Notes: generated by a model from the sequence alone, not told the origin. Positions 1 through 11,509 are shown, counted from the stretch's first letter. The stretch is DNA of 64,000 nt from Tranzscheliella williamsii (GCA_023212725.1 JALBYF010000053.1:62001-126000), one strand, 5' to 3'. A program made the numbers and translations.

Positions 1-166
1 AGCGGGAGGCGGTCTGTCCCGACGACGTACAATACAGTGCGGAAGCCCGGTCGGGGCGGTTGCTAGGCCGAAGGAGGGTAGGCGGCGGGAAGGAGCGGAA
101 CCAGCCGGCTCTGTGTAGACGGAAATGCGCAGCGGGAAGAGCGTCAAGCAGCGGGAGTGTGGAGGG

Positions 167-3091
167 CTAGGAGAAGAGGTTGGTGGTGCGCTTGCGGAGC
201 AGATGGACCTTGCGGGAGACTTCGGACTTCTGGAGGGTGGTGAGCTTGGCGTCGTCGAGCGCCTCCTCCTCGAGCGAGCGGAGCATGGTCCTGAGCGTCT
301 CGGGCTTGGAGGGCGCGTAGGGGCTCTGGCGCTGCGAGCGCACGATCTGCGACGGCGTCGACCCGAAGAAGCTGGACAGCTTCGACAGCGATCGGTCGTT
401 CGGCGCCAGGCGGCTGTGCCGCGAGCCGTAGATGCCAGCCAGCCCCTCGCCGTCCGAGTCCATCGAGACGGCATCTTCAGCATCGCTGCTGTCGCTTTCC
501 GAGTCGGACAGCTCGAGGAACGCGGCCGACGGACGCCGCTGCGCCTCGTCGCCCACCAGGAGCTGGCTGCGATGCCGAGACAGCCTGCCATCGCCGCTAT
601 CCGATCGCATCGAGAGACGGCTGCCAGACGTCGCGCTGCGGAGCGATGACCTCGACGGCGACTCGCCGCGGTGCAGCCGATACGACGAGACACTGGCAGA
701 GGCAGCCGTATGCGCCGATCCAGTGGCGCCAAAAATCGAGGCCAGCTCGGCCAAGCGCAGTCGATCGTTGCGCAGCAGATACTCGTAGCTGTCGATGGAT
801 TGGCGGTAGGTGGAGAGGCCGTCGACCACCTCCCGATCCATATTACGCAGTGAGGTTGCCGGCGAGCGCCCTGCCGGAGAATGGCCCTGCAGCTCAGCAG
901 CGCGCCTGGTCTGCCGTGCTCGAACGTCGTCATCGTCCTCGGAGTCAGAGCTATCGATGGACATGAAAGACTGCAATGTGTTTGCCGTAGATTGCCGGTC
1001 GGTAGATGTTGTACCATGGCTTTGAGACGAAGACGCTTCGGCCGCCGGGCCCGTCGGGTTCGTGCCATGGCTGTCGACCGAGAGCTCCTCATCCGTTCCA
1101 TGCTGCCAGGCGGTCGAGTCTCCCCGCAAGGCAAGCTGTCCAGACGGCGGTGAAGCGGTTCGGTTGCCCCTCGAGTCCTCTTCCTTGTGACGGGCTAGTG
1201 TGGGGGCGATGAGCTCTACGGGCACCGCTTCGCCGAGCCATCGTGACATCTTGGCGACGCGGCGTCTCCGCTCATCGCGCAATGCCGCCAATTGCCGAGC
1301 TTCCGACGCTGCAAGCGCCTGATCAAATTGTGTGTGATCGAGAGGCTGGAAGGGGCCGTCTTCGGGCAGTGTAGGCGATGAGCCCTCGTCAAAAGCGGCG
1401 GCCGAGAAGGTGGCTAACTGGGCGGCTTTCGGCGTCGGCTCGTTGAACTCTTCCATACCCGGAGGCACATACGAACGGCCTTTCGTGGGGTCCACATCCC
1501 TTCCATCGCATCCCTTCTCCGGCGCATACGACGCAAACGGGATGTCGGAAAACGGATGAGGAATGCCCAAGAGCAAGGCGGCCTTGCGAGTGACGCCCTG
1601 GATTGGGACGATCGGATCGAGGTCTTTGTTCGGCAGCACAGTAGCGTTCAAGTAGGAGTTGACCAGCTGTCGTCCTGGTCTAAGCTTCCGGGAAAGCTCG
1701 CGTGCCCTACTTTCAGGAGCATGTCCGTGTCGTAAGGATTCACTTGAGAACGGGAGGCTTTGAGGACGGCTCTTCTTACGCAGTGTCTCCGCACCGGGGC
1801 CTAAGGACCTTGTGTGCAGGACGTTCTCTGTATTGGGTGCTGCATTAGCTATCAACATCTCTTCTCCCAGCATTTGAGTGAGTTTTTTAGTCCTCTTGAC
1901 CTGCTGGCGACGTTCTTCCGCCGTCATGTGGTTATGTGTGTCGGGTCGCGTGGGGTGCGATGACGGAGGCGGTAGGATTTCGTCGGTCATCTGAGCTCGC
2001 CGGATGACGCTTTCAGAAGTTGCTGGACGTTGAAAACGACGATAGGCAGGCCTGGTAGGGCCGGATCGACTTAGCAGGAGCGGATTCCGACCACTATCCA
2101 AGCTATTTTGATAGCTAGAGAAGCTATGTTCAGAAGGGGAAGACAGGACCGAGGCGGTGTATGGGCGTTGAGGGGTTGTGCCAGGCATGGCAGCCGCCCT
2201 CCAGGATGTAAGATCCGATGCTCGTTGATCGTGAGGTGCAGATGACGGATGATTGTAGTAGTGGGGTTCGTTCGTATGGAGAAAAGAGCTACTTTGCGGT
2301 GCTGCGGATAATGGCGGGGAGATACTGCTGCATGTGGCCTGCGAGCCTCCATGTGCGTCGAACCCGTATTTAGGCAGCGCTGTCAGAACCACGAGGGAAG
2401 AACGTCGCAAGGATGTGATCCGCTGGGGGATCTGCTGGGGCTGCTTCGCTTTCTCGTTGGCACTGTGACCCTCATCGGAGGAGTTGAGTCGGGAGGCAGC
2501 CTTGTGTTGCTCCCAGGCCTCAGTAGCTTCCTGCTTTAACTGGTAGAGAACGCTCTGCGGCGATTGCGAAGCTACGTTGTTTGCGTCAGGTTGCTGCGAC
2601 GTGACCATCTCAAAGTCCAGATCTGACTCTGCGTCGGAAGGATCCTGAGTCAAGCTGGCTAGCTCCTCGGTGTTTTCAGCTGCCAGACGTTCGTCGTCGT
2701 ACGCTGAGCCGTCTTCCGTAGGATGCAGAGGTGAGTGTGGTTGACGATCGGAACGAATGGTTGAGACTATCGCCGCTGGTGCGGACGAGAGCGGCGGCGT
2801 TGGACACGATGCAGCTTGGAGGCTGGTAAACTCCTGCGTTAAACGCATGATTTCGGGTTCATCGAGGAGGCCAGTGCGGGATACAGGCCGTTGGCGCAAC
2901 ACTAGACGACTCTTGATGCGTCGAAAGTCATCCGGTTGCAGGATGCGATAGTCATCCTGGCTACTGCCATGCGAAGAGGTGGACATGGACGCGGCAACGT
3001 CGCTGGGAGACTGATCCAAAAAAACATGGCTGTGGCCCGATAGGCTGGCCGATGCATGGCGGGAGCTGGACGGAGCGGTAAAGGGATCCAT
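167..3091 (-). CDS. Large serine-rich protein of unknown function
   Basis: A 974-residue intronless reading frame starting at an ATG at 3091 and ending in TAG at 167. I do not recognise the protein. It is rich in Ser, Arg, Gln and acidic residues and looks mostly disordered, with acidic serine patches near residues 710-725 and 885-910. Two short similar segments stand out: KLTQMLGEEM (about residues 403-412) and MSRWLGEAVPVEL (about 615-627). Both are basic-helix + LG-E/A-x-(V/M) motifs of a type found in other basidiomycete regulatory proteins. The C-terminus (last 50 residues) is rich in Leu, Glu and Lys and may form a helix. There is no signal peptide or membrane segment. The length and the even serine/proline codon use support a real gene; function is unknown. 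Confidence 0.8.
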   Translation of the reverse strand: MDPFTAPSSSRHASASLSGHSHVFLDQSPSDVAASMSTSSHGSSQDDYRILQPDDFRRIKSRLVLRQRPVSRTGLLDEPEIMRLTQEFTSLQAASCPTPPLSSAPAAIVSTIRSDRQPHSPLHPTEDGSAYDDERLAAENTEELASLTQDPSDAESDLDFEMVTSQQPDANNVASQSPQSVLYQLKQEATEAWEQHKAASRLNSSDEGHSANEKAKQPQQIPQRITSLRRSSLVVLTALPKYGFDAHGGSQATCSSISPPLSAAPQSSSFLHTNEPHYYNHPSSAPHDQRASDLTSWRAAAMPGTTPQRPYTASVLSSPSEHSFSSYQNSLDSGRNPLLLSRSGPTRPAYRRFQRPATSESVIRRAQMTDEILPPPSSHPTRPDTHNHMTAEERRQQVKRTKKLTQMLGEEMLIANAAPNTENVLHTRSLGPGAETLRKKSRPQSLPFSSESLRHGHAPESRARELSRKLRPGRQLVNSYLNATVLPNKDLDPIVPIQGVTRKAALLLGIPHPFSDIPFASYAPEKGCDGRDVDPTKGRSYVPPGMEEFNEPTPKAAQLATFSAAAFDEGSSPTLPEDGPFQPLDHTQFDQALAASEARQLAALRDERRRRVAKMSRWLGEAVPVELIAPTLARHKEEDSRGNRTASPPSGQLALRGDSTAWQHGTDEELSVDSHGTNPTGPAAEASSSQSHGTTSTDRQSTANTLQSFMSIDSSDSEDDDDVRARQTRRAAELQGHSPAGRSPATSLRNMDREVVDGLSTYRQSIDSYEYLLRNDRLRLAELASIFGATGSAHTAASASVSSYRLHRGESPSRSSLRSATSGSRLSMRSDSGDGRLSRHRSQLLVGDEAQRRPSAAFLELSDSESDSSDAEDAVSMDSDGEGLAGIYGSRHSRLAPNDRSLSKLSSFFGSTPSQIVRSQRQSPYAPSKPETLRTMLRSLEEEALDDAKLTTLQKSEVSRKVHLLRKRTTNLFS

Positions 3092-6000
3092 CGTGAAAGA
3101 GACGTCTCTATGTGAGCTGGAAGCAGGAGGCTAGGGAGGTATTAGCGATGTTGTGGCGGCCAGCCGGGTCGAGACGGGTGACGGTGATGGATAGCAGGGT
3201 GGATGTCAGAGCCAGGCGAGAACCAAACAGAGATAGAGAGAGCGCGGAACTTGCGCAATGGGCTACCAAGCTTGGGCTCGATCAGAAAGAGGGGCTTCGA
3301 CGAGGTTTCGAAGCGGCGAGCTTGGGGTCTCGGCGCGCTAGATGGGAGGGCTGGGGCCAGAAGGAGACTTCTAGATGAAGCAAGAGATGGACTGGCAAAC
3401 ATGCAGGAAGGGAAGGAAGCCAAGTGCCAGCTGAATGTTTCCGAGAGTGGTGGTGGATCCTGCCCCGAGTTGGCGTGGTAGAGCGTGCGAAGAAGTTTCC
3501 GCCGGAGGACGATGACAGGTGGGACGGGCTGTGGGGACGCTGTGCTGCGGACGAGTAGGATCAGAGACCGTTAGATGAAGGACCTGTGGACGGCAAGGTT
3601 GGTCTGGACGAGGCTCTAAAGCGTAATGAAGAGGCGGATCCATAGGAGGGAGGGGGCAATGTGAATAGTATTAATGTAGTCGGTCGATAAAGCGAGCTGT
3701 CAAAGCGTGACTGAAAGGGGAATTGAGGTTGCTTTGCCCACCCTTTCGCGTCAATCGAGCGATGTCAAAGCCAGCAGACAAAAAGAGTGGGGCGAATCTG
3801 ACGTGCGGAGAGCGAGGAGGGATATCGCAACTCAGCTAGTTGACTTGCAGCAAGTGCAGTCCTCACTGTACTGAATGAGAGGAGACTGTCGCTTCTCTCA
3901 ACGCCATTTTTTTCTCGAGAAGTGCAGCCAAGCAATTATGGATGCTTCTACAACCGAGGCAGATCGAGTCTGTGCAGAATCGAATTAACACCTGTCAGGT
4001 GCGCGGGATTGGCTAACCTTTCCCGCTCTTGATTAGAGGCCTTGCGTGTCGGATCGATCCGAGCTGGCAAGCTGCCTCTTAAACGGCTGCGAACGCTGCG
4101 TTGAAAACAAGCCTGCGAGTAGCTGCAAAGGGGCGTGCAGCCAAGCCTCCATCCGTATACATACATACGTATATCGGCATAAGCGAATCAGGCTGGCCTA
4201 TCCGCAGGTGACCAAGTTCTATTCCGATTCCAATCCCACCACGCATGATCCGATCCAACGCTACAACCGGACCTGAACCATCACAAACTCGGTTCCTAAT
4301 GCGCAGGGTGGTAAGGGCTAGCCAAGGTTAGAGGTGAAGAGCCCCGTGCGCAAAGCCCACCTCGTTGCACAGCTACAGGCGGAAGGCATCGCCGCTACCC
4401 CTACAGAGGGGCAGAGGCAGGAGCGGGATCGGGTGAGGGGCGCTAAGGCTGGCTTATCGTGGCGCCATAGCCGTTCACATCGATCTGGGTAGAACGTGGC
4501 ATGTCGCAAAGAGCGCGGTCGGCAGAGAGTGAGCCTGTTTCCATCGACTCGGCTCTCCCGGCATGCTTAAGGTGTGAACTTTGCTAAGGGCTTGCAACGT
4601 CTGCAGGCAATGCAGCTCAAGTTTCGCGGCGCATTTCTGATACCACGCTCGCTTCATTGCGCCAAGCGACGCTTTTAGCGCACGGTTAAGGCAGGGAGCC
4701 TTTTCTCGCAGGCTCAGCCCCTCCTGCAGCATTATTATTCATATTGCCTGTCTCTGCGCAGCTCATCAGCATGCCCGCATCCATCTAGACGGCATCTGCA
4801 CCTCTGCCGACAACACGCCCAAAAGCCAGCAACCCTTATGCTGGCGTACCGCTATTGACCAAGACGCAGCAACATTCGAGTGGGCGCTGACTAGCCCATA
4901 CGCTCTGCTCTACCAAGGCAACGCAGCCATGCTCATGCGACAATCGACTCGTTGGCGTCCCATTGTCAGTGAAGCAAGGAATCGCATGCGATCCTCTAGA
5001 AAATGCAGGGGCAGCAGCAAAGAAGTGAAAGTCCGATAACGCCTGGTGCGAAAGGTGCTACTTGCTCTTTTGTCCTGGCCAGCAGCTACTCGATGTTGCG
5101 CCGTTGTGACCTCCTTTTGAGCTCGAGCGTTGGAGATCCGATCCTTTTGGCGAGGTTCAGGCACGGCAACTCCCCAGCACCGGATCCACGCTAGCGGGCT
5201 TTCAAGGTCTTGTCGCATGACCCTTGGCATCTGACCCGCGGTGGTGGCGGGGCGGCCTACAACCTAACTATCTTATACTTTAGCTTGTTCTTGCTTGCCG
5301 ACTCAGACGGAGCTGGAATGGAGCCACGGTCGGAGCCTTGCCACAAGCACATGCAGGTGAGGTCAGAGGGTTATGTCAGGAGACTCACAATAGCGTCGCC
5401 GGCCATACTTCGAAATTCACACCACAGTCAGACAAAGCACGCGCCTCTTAAGGCAGCAGAGCGGTGTCCGCAATCGTAAACTGTTGCGCCTCGTGGTCCG
5501 CCTCAGCACAACTCCGCAGGCCAATCCCGCTCTAGTGGCGCTGTCTTCCGTTCGCAGATCCGTCCCGTCCGTGCCCCTTGCACCTCGAACAACAAACACA
5601 TTGAGCTGTCGCCCCTGATCGATCGGCCGGCCATTGTGGATGTACATTTCACCGGTCGAGGCCCCGGCCGCCCACGACCAGGCCGCACCATCTCCGTCCC
5701 GATATTGCTTGTGGGAACGATCGATTCGAGCCCGCTTGAACCGCCGCCCCGTCTTCTTCCGAATGTAAGCTACCATCTGTTGCGGTTTCTTAGACAGTCT
5801 GTTGCCTTGACAACCGACTTCGTCAGGCTCTGTGGTATCAAGGCAACTGAGGACCAGCAAGGCTTGGCTTGCCCAGCGGTGTCGTCGCCCCCGTAACTGC
5901 CTAGCCCGTCCGTCGCCTCCTTTGCAATCACAATGGCACGGAGCAGCGCTGTGGGCTGTTTCCATCGCCGGGCTTTGCTGAATGAGTTGACGTCTTGCTG

Positions 6001-6480
6001 AAAAAGTTGTTATCTGTGGTTGCGGTTCGAAGCTTCAGATGATGGCTGTCAGGCAGATGAGGGCTGTCAGGCGCCGGTTGCTGTCTGCGCGAAAGAAGGG
6101 CGTAAATCGCTACCAATTTCGGCGCCGAAGGGCCGCGGTCTCGTCGTCATGGAAGCCACACAACATTGCAGGTGATGGTTCCCTTTGTTCCGGTGCGGGA
6201 ATGGAGACAGCAGAATCTAGTATAGGCTGGCCGGCTCCAACGTGCTCACCCGGCTAAAACAAGGCTCCCTTTGTCTCGTGTGTACATTGGATTATCGGTC
6301 CCTTTGAAGCTGGCAGAACCGGCTTGCCTGCGCATTGGCGCGGGTGCCTTGCGGTGAAGCTGGGCGATCCACCTTGTTTCAGTGAATATACACATCTTGA
6401 CAGCTCGCTTCTGGGCCTAAAGGACGATAGGAAGTTTTACGTGGGCAAACCCATCACTGTGCCACTTTTGAGGTTCTGCC
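3092..6480. other. Gene-free stretch, 3.4 kb
   Basis: Upstream of both flanking genes, which are divergent. Only short reading frames occur, none with consistent codon bias or a recognisable motif. The longest (182 codons, minus strand, 5417-5965) has no family signature. An AT-rich element (AATATACA) sits near 6383, about 100 bp before the 6481 start, and could be a core promoter. The rest is unexplained; it may hold regulatory DNA or an untranslated transcript. Confidence 0.5.
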
Positions 6481-7503
6481 ATGATGCTCACCGGGCGACA
6501 GCGACACGAGCCAACGGCGGCGCGGGGGCGGGCAGGGCCGACGCCTCTGCCACTCCTAAGGAGGGCCTTCTCGAAGCCCGCGGATCTCCAGCTGGCAGGA
6601 TCGACGGGCGCGGCGCCGTCCGACACAAGCATGCTCTTTGTGGCGCCGTCGGGCTTTGCTGCCTCGAGGATGCAGCGGTCTGGGCAGTCAGGGCATCCCT
6701 ACAGCAGGTTCACCTCTGCGGGTGGGGCGGGGATGCTAACGCCGCCCCTGACGGGTGTGCAAGCGAGGTGCGCTGGGGGCACCGCGGGGAGTGGCGGGTG
6801 GGCGGGCGGCTCGGGTGGGCGCGTGATTGTTTGCGGGCGCGCATCAATGCTGGCGAGTCCTGGGGCGTACGATCCGTCGGCGTTCGAGCTGGACGCGCTG
6901 CCGAGCGGGCCGCCCACGGTGCCGGACAGCCTGGGCAGCGGTTCGTGCTGGGTAGCGCCGCCGAGCTGGGGCGTGGCTGGCGACAAGCTGTGCACGCCGC
7001 CGCAGGCCGAGACGGCGCTGTGGCGGCGTAGAGCGGCAGAGCGCGCCGGCGACGCGTCGCCACCCGTCGCCCAACCCGCCGCCCGCCCGCCCCCGCTGCA
7101 GACCCACTTGCGCCCCCTCCACCCACCACCACCCTCTCCCCCCGCACCAGCAGACGACCCCTACCTCGTCCTCATGCAGCGCTACGCCGCAGAAGAGACC
7201 CCCGCCAACGACCGCGCCGAGCGCACCCTCGACGTGCCCCGCTCGCCCTGCCTCGCAGGCTGCCCCGACAACGAATGCGAACACACAGCTGACCCCCCCG
7301 CCAGCCCCCTCGACCCCTGGCTCGCCCGCCTCGCCCTCCCACCCACCACCCCCGCCAACATCCCTCCAGCAAACCCTCACCCGCACGATACATCCCTCGA
7401 ACTCCTGTGGGCCGCTCTCCGCTGGGATCCAGAATCATCGCCGCCCCCCGCCCCCGCAAGCGTCCTCCCGGCCGAAACCGGCTCAGCCTGCTATTTGATC
7501 TAA
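6481..7503 (+). CDS. Proline/alanine-rich hypothetical protein
   Basis: A 340-residue frame from ATG to TAA. Family not recognised. It is Ala/Pro/Gly-rich, with a proline run near residues 215-225 and a small Cys cluster (PCLAGCPDNECEH, about 257-269). The protein ends in Cys-Tyr-Leu-Ile, formally a CaaX-like tetrapeptide. From about 7060 on, nearly every codon ends in C, as in neighbouring real genes, which supports translation. The first half uses mainly G-ending codons. No membrane segment or signal peptide is evident. It may be a lineage-specific regulator given the very long flanking non-coding DNA, but that is inference. Confidence 0.55.
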   Translation: MMLTGRQRHEPTAARGRAGPTPLPLLRRAFSKPADLQLAGSTGAAPSDTSMLFVAPSGFAASRMQRSGQSGHPYSRFTSAGGAGMLTPPLTGVQARCAGGTAGSGGWAGGSGGRVIVCGRASMLASPGAYDPSAFELDALPSGPPTVPDSLGSGSCWVAPPSWGVAGDKLCTPPQAETALWRRRAAERAGDASPPVAQPAARPPPLQTHLRPLHPPPPSPPAPADDPYLVLMQRYAAEETPANDRAERTLDVPRSPCLAGCPDNECEHTADPPASPLDPWLARLALPPTTPANIPPANPHPHDTSLELLWAALRWDPESSPPPAPASVLPAETGSACYLI

Positions 7504-10225
7504 ATCTAACAGCGCCTGCCCTCTCCTCCGGGTTCGTCATCCTGCACCTCTTGGCCCGCGCCTACCTGTAAGATCCCTCAGTGTGGCATCACTCGACAGC
7601 TGTGCATCCTTGCGCTAATTGCCCTGCCCCCCGATCTGCTTTGGCGGTTTTGATTACTTGTCGCACCATTTTTGTGCTCTTTTTAGTTTCCGTTTATCGA
7701 CCTGACTTTATCCTTTTTAGGGAAAGATGCATCAAATTCAAAACGACAGCAGGGCAGTTAGGACTGCCAATATGGATCAGGCTCTACAGTGATTCTGTTG
7801 TCTGAGCGCCTGAACCAGGAGTGGCAGCAAGGGTCTCGACGCTCTCTGACCCTAACACCACCGAGGCAAGGTAGACGGCTGGACGCTTCGTAGGCGCTGC
7901 TAGGCCGCGCGGCACGCTTGATCGACGACGCGCCACGCGCATTGACTTGGATATCCAGGCTAGCGAGCGACGCGTCAGCACAACCGCGTCTTGCAAACGA
8001 GGCCGGCGGCGATCGATGTCGGGCCCAGCGTCCCGTTGCTTCGCCCCATCGCCATCGCCCTGATCTTGGCCGCCAGTAGACATGTTGCTGACTCCACTGA
8101 AAATGGTGCCGTGGAAGGGAAGAGGAGAAACACCTGTCCCCAAGGTGTTGTCTAAGCGAGATCCGTTCTCGGGGCTTGCCAGCTCGCTTGCAGCGATTGC
8201 CCAGCACCGCCAGACTTCCGCACGGCCGAAGAGAGAGCGCGCTGGGCACATGCCAGGGGTAGGGCGTGTGGAAGATTCTCAGTCAAGTGTTGCCTCCTTG
8301 CCCTGCTGACTGGCGCTCTGACAGGGTACGTTGCCATACGGGACAGTCCATGTCGCCGAACCGCCATAGGGGGGAAATGGCAATCAACTGGGAGCAGGGC
8401 TGGGAGGCAAGGGCACCCGGCTTCGAAAGCGTAACCGGGGCAGCGCTGCCGACGCCGCGTCCTTGCTTGGTTGCGGCTAGTCATGATTCTCGGCCTGTAG
8501 GAACATATGGATCGTGCCTCACTGGCGGCTCTAGGCATCACTCAGTGAGCAGCCTGTAGCCGCTGCACACAGCGTGCACAGCTGCATCCTGGTTGCTTTC
8601 TGCCACTGCAGCAGCGCGATGCATAGAAGCCGGCAGCCATGGGCCGACATGCATGCCCGACCAACGTGCCTGTCTTGCGCATCTGCTGTTGCTGCCTGGG
8701 GGAGAGACGTTGGAGTGGTTTAAGTTCAACCTTGTCAGGCCCCGTACAAGAGGCCAACGAGGGGCTGCGAGCCGAAGCTGGGCGCCTGGCAGCCGCCTCT
8801 TCGGTCCACGTCGAATGGATTGAGACCCCGATCGACACCCAGCGAGGCTTACGTCCTGACCAACACAAACCTTAAGCTCACCTAGGCTTTTCGGGTCTAA
8901 TGCACCTCGCCTCGCGCCCCATCTTAGCGTAACCCAAAGTCCCACGCTGTCCCACAATACGCAACCCGTTGCGATGCTAGCATCCGTTGCCTTGTGCCAG
9001 AGCCACCTGCATCTCAACCAGCCGCTCGCCAAGCCGCTCCATGTATGGGGCCCAGCGGGTCGACGCGGCTAATCCATATCCGTGCTATCGTCTCTCACTG
9101 CCTGCTGCATGATTGTCCACAGCTCACAATACTCGCACTGCGACTGTGATACTGTGATTCTTCTATGTCGTCCACATGCGAGGAGGCTGACGTAGATGGA
9201 CAAAGATCTTTTGGCGGCGCAGCCTGCCTCCCTCATCCGTTTGTGATTGTCTGTCTGACTTGGCAATTGACAAGCGAGAAGGAGCCTCTGCGTAATAACC
9301 TAGGAACCCCTGGCATTAGGTGCCTGAGTCAGAGATAAGTCGGCCAAGCGTGGTGCGTCCTAAGCAACAAGGTAGGTAGGCCTATTGTCTTCGGTGAAGC
9401 CGCGTCTGAGGTGATGAGGGTTTGGACAGCTTCTCTGCGCTGCAATGCACTGCGCTGCGCTGCAAGTCCTTCCTCTTTGCGCCACAACACGCGTTTCCTG
9501 CCCAGGCTGAGTCATTGGTGATTGACATGAATGGCTTCTATCAGCATCTCATCAGGCGCTCAGGCGCCCCTTTGCCGTTGCTCCGATAACGGCGTTTGCC
9601 CGAACGGATGGCCAGCGACCAGGATCCAAAGGTAGGATGAATCCAAAACCGGTGTGTCAAGCTCTGGACGCCATCAGCCACCTGCTCTGCCGTCGACGTC
9701 TCAGCTGGGTGAACACTCGCGCCGCAGCTCGTTGTTAGCGCGTCGTGGATGGGATCTAGTCCGCAGGATGCACCTTGGACGCTTGGATCGCCTCGCCCTG
9801 TCGCAGAGCTACTCAACCATGACCAGGGCTGCGTAGCCACCCACGTCCCCGTCCTGCAGTCGGTGGCTTTGCGTCCCCCGCTCTTGAGCCCTTTGTGCGC
9901 TCGACCCTGCTTCTTTGGCCTAGCGCTTGTCTATACTTGCCTTTCCTGGCAACACCGCTGCAGCACAGCCCCTGTGGCTAGACACCTAGGCGGACAAGTC
10001 CATCGTCGCGCCAAACGGGTCTCGCTCCATGCTGATGCCCGACTTGTTTTTCCCTCCGTTCTCACAGCTGTCGCTCTCGGCACGGCTCTCGGTTGTGTCT
10101 CAGCCGCCATATAACCACCTCTCCCTTGTCTCTCATGCGCAGTCCCCCATCGAGCGCCTATCCTTTCTGATCTCTTCAGTGTGCCCTCACCTATATCGTC
10201 CAGTGTCTCTGCTTGCTGGAACACA
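7504..10225. other. Gene-free stretch, 2.7 kb
   Basis: No convincing coding region on either strand. It contains a GCGCTGCA-type short repeat at 9435-9465, one copy pair of the recurrent ACTGTGAT motif at 9143-9158, and an isolated ACGCGT at 9489-9494. It probably includes the 3' end of the upstream transcript and a long promoter or 5' UTR for the gene at 10226. Confidence 0.5.
10110..10115 (+). promoter_or_regulatory. Possible TATA box before the 10226 gene
   Basis: TATAAC, about 110 bp upstream of the ATG at 10226, in an otherwise G+C-rich stretch. The placement resembles the TATA-like elements before the LtrA and allantoate-permease-type genes in this window. Confidence 0.35.
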
Positions 10226-11086
10226 ATGGCGACAGGTCTCTCTTCTCGCTTCTCAGACTCTAGCCTGGCGTCCACGACATCGGGCTTCTCCAGCATTATC
10301 TTTGGCAGCAGCGTCTCGTCGCTCGAGGACCTCCTGCTACCGTCCTTCCACATGGCCCCAAAGCCTCCGCCTCGCACCTCTTCGATCACGCTCGAGAGCA
10401 CCAAGACGTTCAGCATCCCTGCTAAGAGGCCGAAGCCGTCTCCCCATCAACCCCGGTCTTGTGCGTCGTCGTCGAAGGATGCGGCCTGCGCTGGCGACAG
10501 GCTCGGCAACATGGGCTGGGGTACTGCTGATCAGCCGGGCACTTCGAACCAGAGCAGTTGCTTCTGTAAAGAGCTTCTGTCCGCGTCTCGCAGCGTCACT
10601 GCCCACACCGGGATGAACTGCTCCAGGGAGTGTGCTCGCCAAGCCGCTCTCTACTCGCTCGAAGGCAACTCGCCGCCCTCCGATCTTTCCGACTTCTCGT
10701 CGCGCGACTTTGAGGACGAGGAGGCCGACTTTCCGGTGACGCCGACCAACACCTGCTTTCCCGACCCGCCGCGAACGCCGGTTGCCAAGTCGCGCAGTGC
10801 GGCAATGCCGGCGCCTCCTGCACTTGGCAAGAAACTCGCCGCCCTCGGCGCCAGCCACTACCGCCGCATGGAGGTCCTCGGCCTGTACGATGCCGTGGAC
10901 ACCCCCACGCGTCCCGGGCCACACCCTGGCGCCACCGACCTCTTCGCCTCGCCATCCACATCTCCTAGCGCCGCCGCTGCGCGCGCCTCGCCGCTTTCCA
11001 ACCGCTCCTCCGATCAGCTCGATCAGATAGACCCACGCAAACTCCTCTTCCCCGCTCGCGTCCTTCTCGCTTCGCCCCTCCCCTGA
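10226..11086 (+). CDS. Hypothetical protein with CxC...CSREC cysteine cluster (Ecl1-like?)
   Basis: 286 residues. The open frame extends upstream only to a GTG at 10181; the first ATG is at 10226, in an ACAATGG context. The protein is Ser/Pro-rich and probably disordered, except for a central segment (about residues 113-145) with CFC followed by NCSREC. Paired cysteines with a C-S-x-E-C half are reminiscent of the short zinc-binding motif of the Ecl1/'life-span regulatory factor' family of fungal starvation regulators, but the first pair is CxC rather than CxxC, so the match is weak. A short acidic stretch (about 160-165) and the TPxxP motifs are typical of phospho-regulated proteins. Its C-terminal third has C-rich third positions, supporting translation. 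Confidence 0.6.
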   Translation: MATGLSSRFSDSSLASTTSGFSSIIFGSSVSSLEDLLLPSFHMAPKPPPRTSSITLESTKTFSIPAKRPKPSPHQPRSCASSSKDAACAGDRLGNMGWGTADQPGTSNQSSCFCKELLSASRSVTAHTGMNCSRECARQAALYSLEGNSPPSDLSDFSSRDFEDEEADFPVTPTNTCFPDPPRTPVAKSRSAAMPAPPALGKKLAALGASHYRRMEVLGLYDAVDTPTRPGPHPGATDLFASPSTSPSAAAARASPLSNRSSDQLDQIDPRKLLFPARVLLASPLP

Positions 11087-11509
11087 TACCCTCTCCGGAA
11101 GGCCGTCTCTGCGTTGGCTACACTACTGCCTGCGCTGCTCCCCCATAAATCTTGTATTTCTACGCAAAGCCTCGCTATACCAGTCTTCTTCTCTGCATGG
11201 CTCGTCTGTCCCGTAGCACTGGTACTTTTACACCTCTCCCGCGTCAAGGTGAATGAGGTTGGGAGCATCCGTATGGCTCTGGGTTTTCGATGCAGGCGGC
11301 GAACTCGTCCGCGGGGAGCCATGCCGATCTAACAGGTAACTTCGTCCCGTCCGCTTTCCATCAACCGAAGCCCGAGCTTATTTTTGGTTGACGGTTTGCT
11401 CCCCTCTTTGCTCCTCGTCCGCCTGCTTCTTCGCCATCACGTTGTATTGAAAGCATCGCAACGGCGGGCACACGATCGGGTGCAGCTTGTGGACGCGGGC
11501 GCGAGCAGG
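11087..11509. other. Intergenic region before THG1
   Basis: About 420 bp between two genes on the same strand. It holds the 3' end of the upstream transcript and the THG1 promoter. No TATA element or repeat stands out. An in-frame TTG at 11384 opens the long frame but is not a plausible eukaryotic start. Confidence 0.5.

Noticed and set aside
5417..5965. 182-codon minus-strand frame in the 3.4-kb gap
   Set aside because: No recognisable domain, uneven codon use, and no splice-site pattern that extends it.
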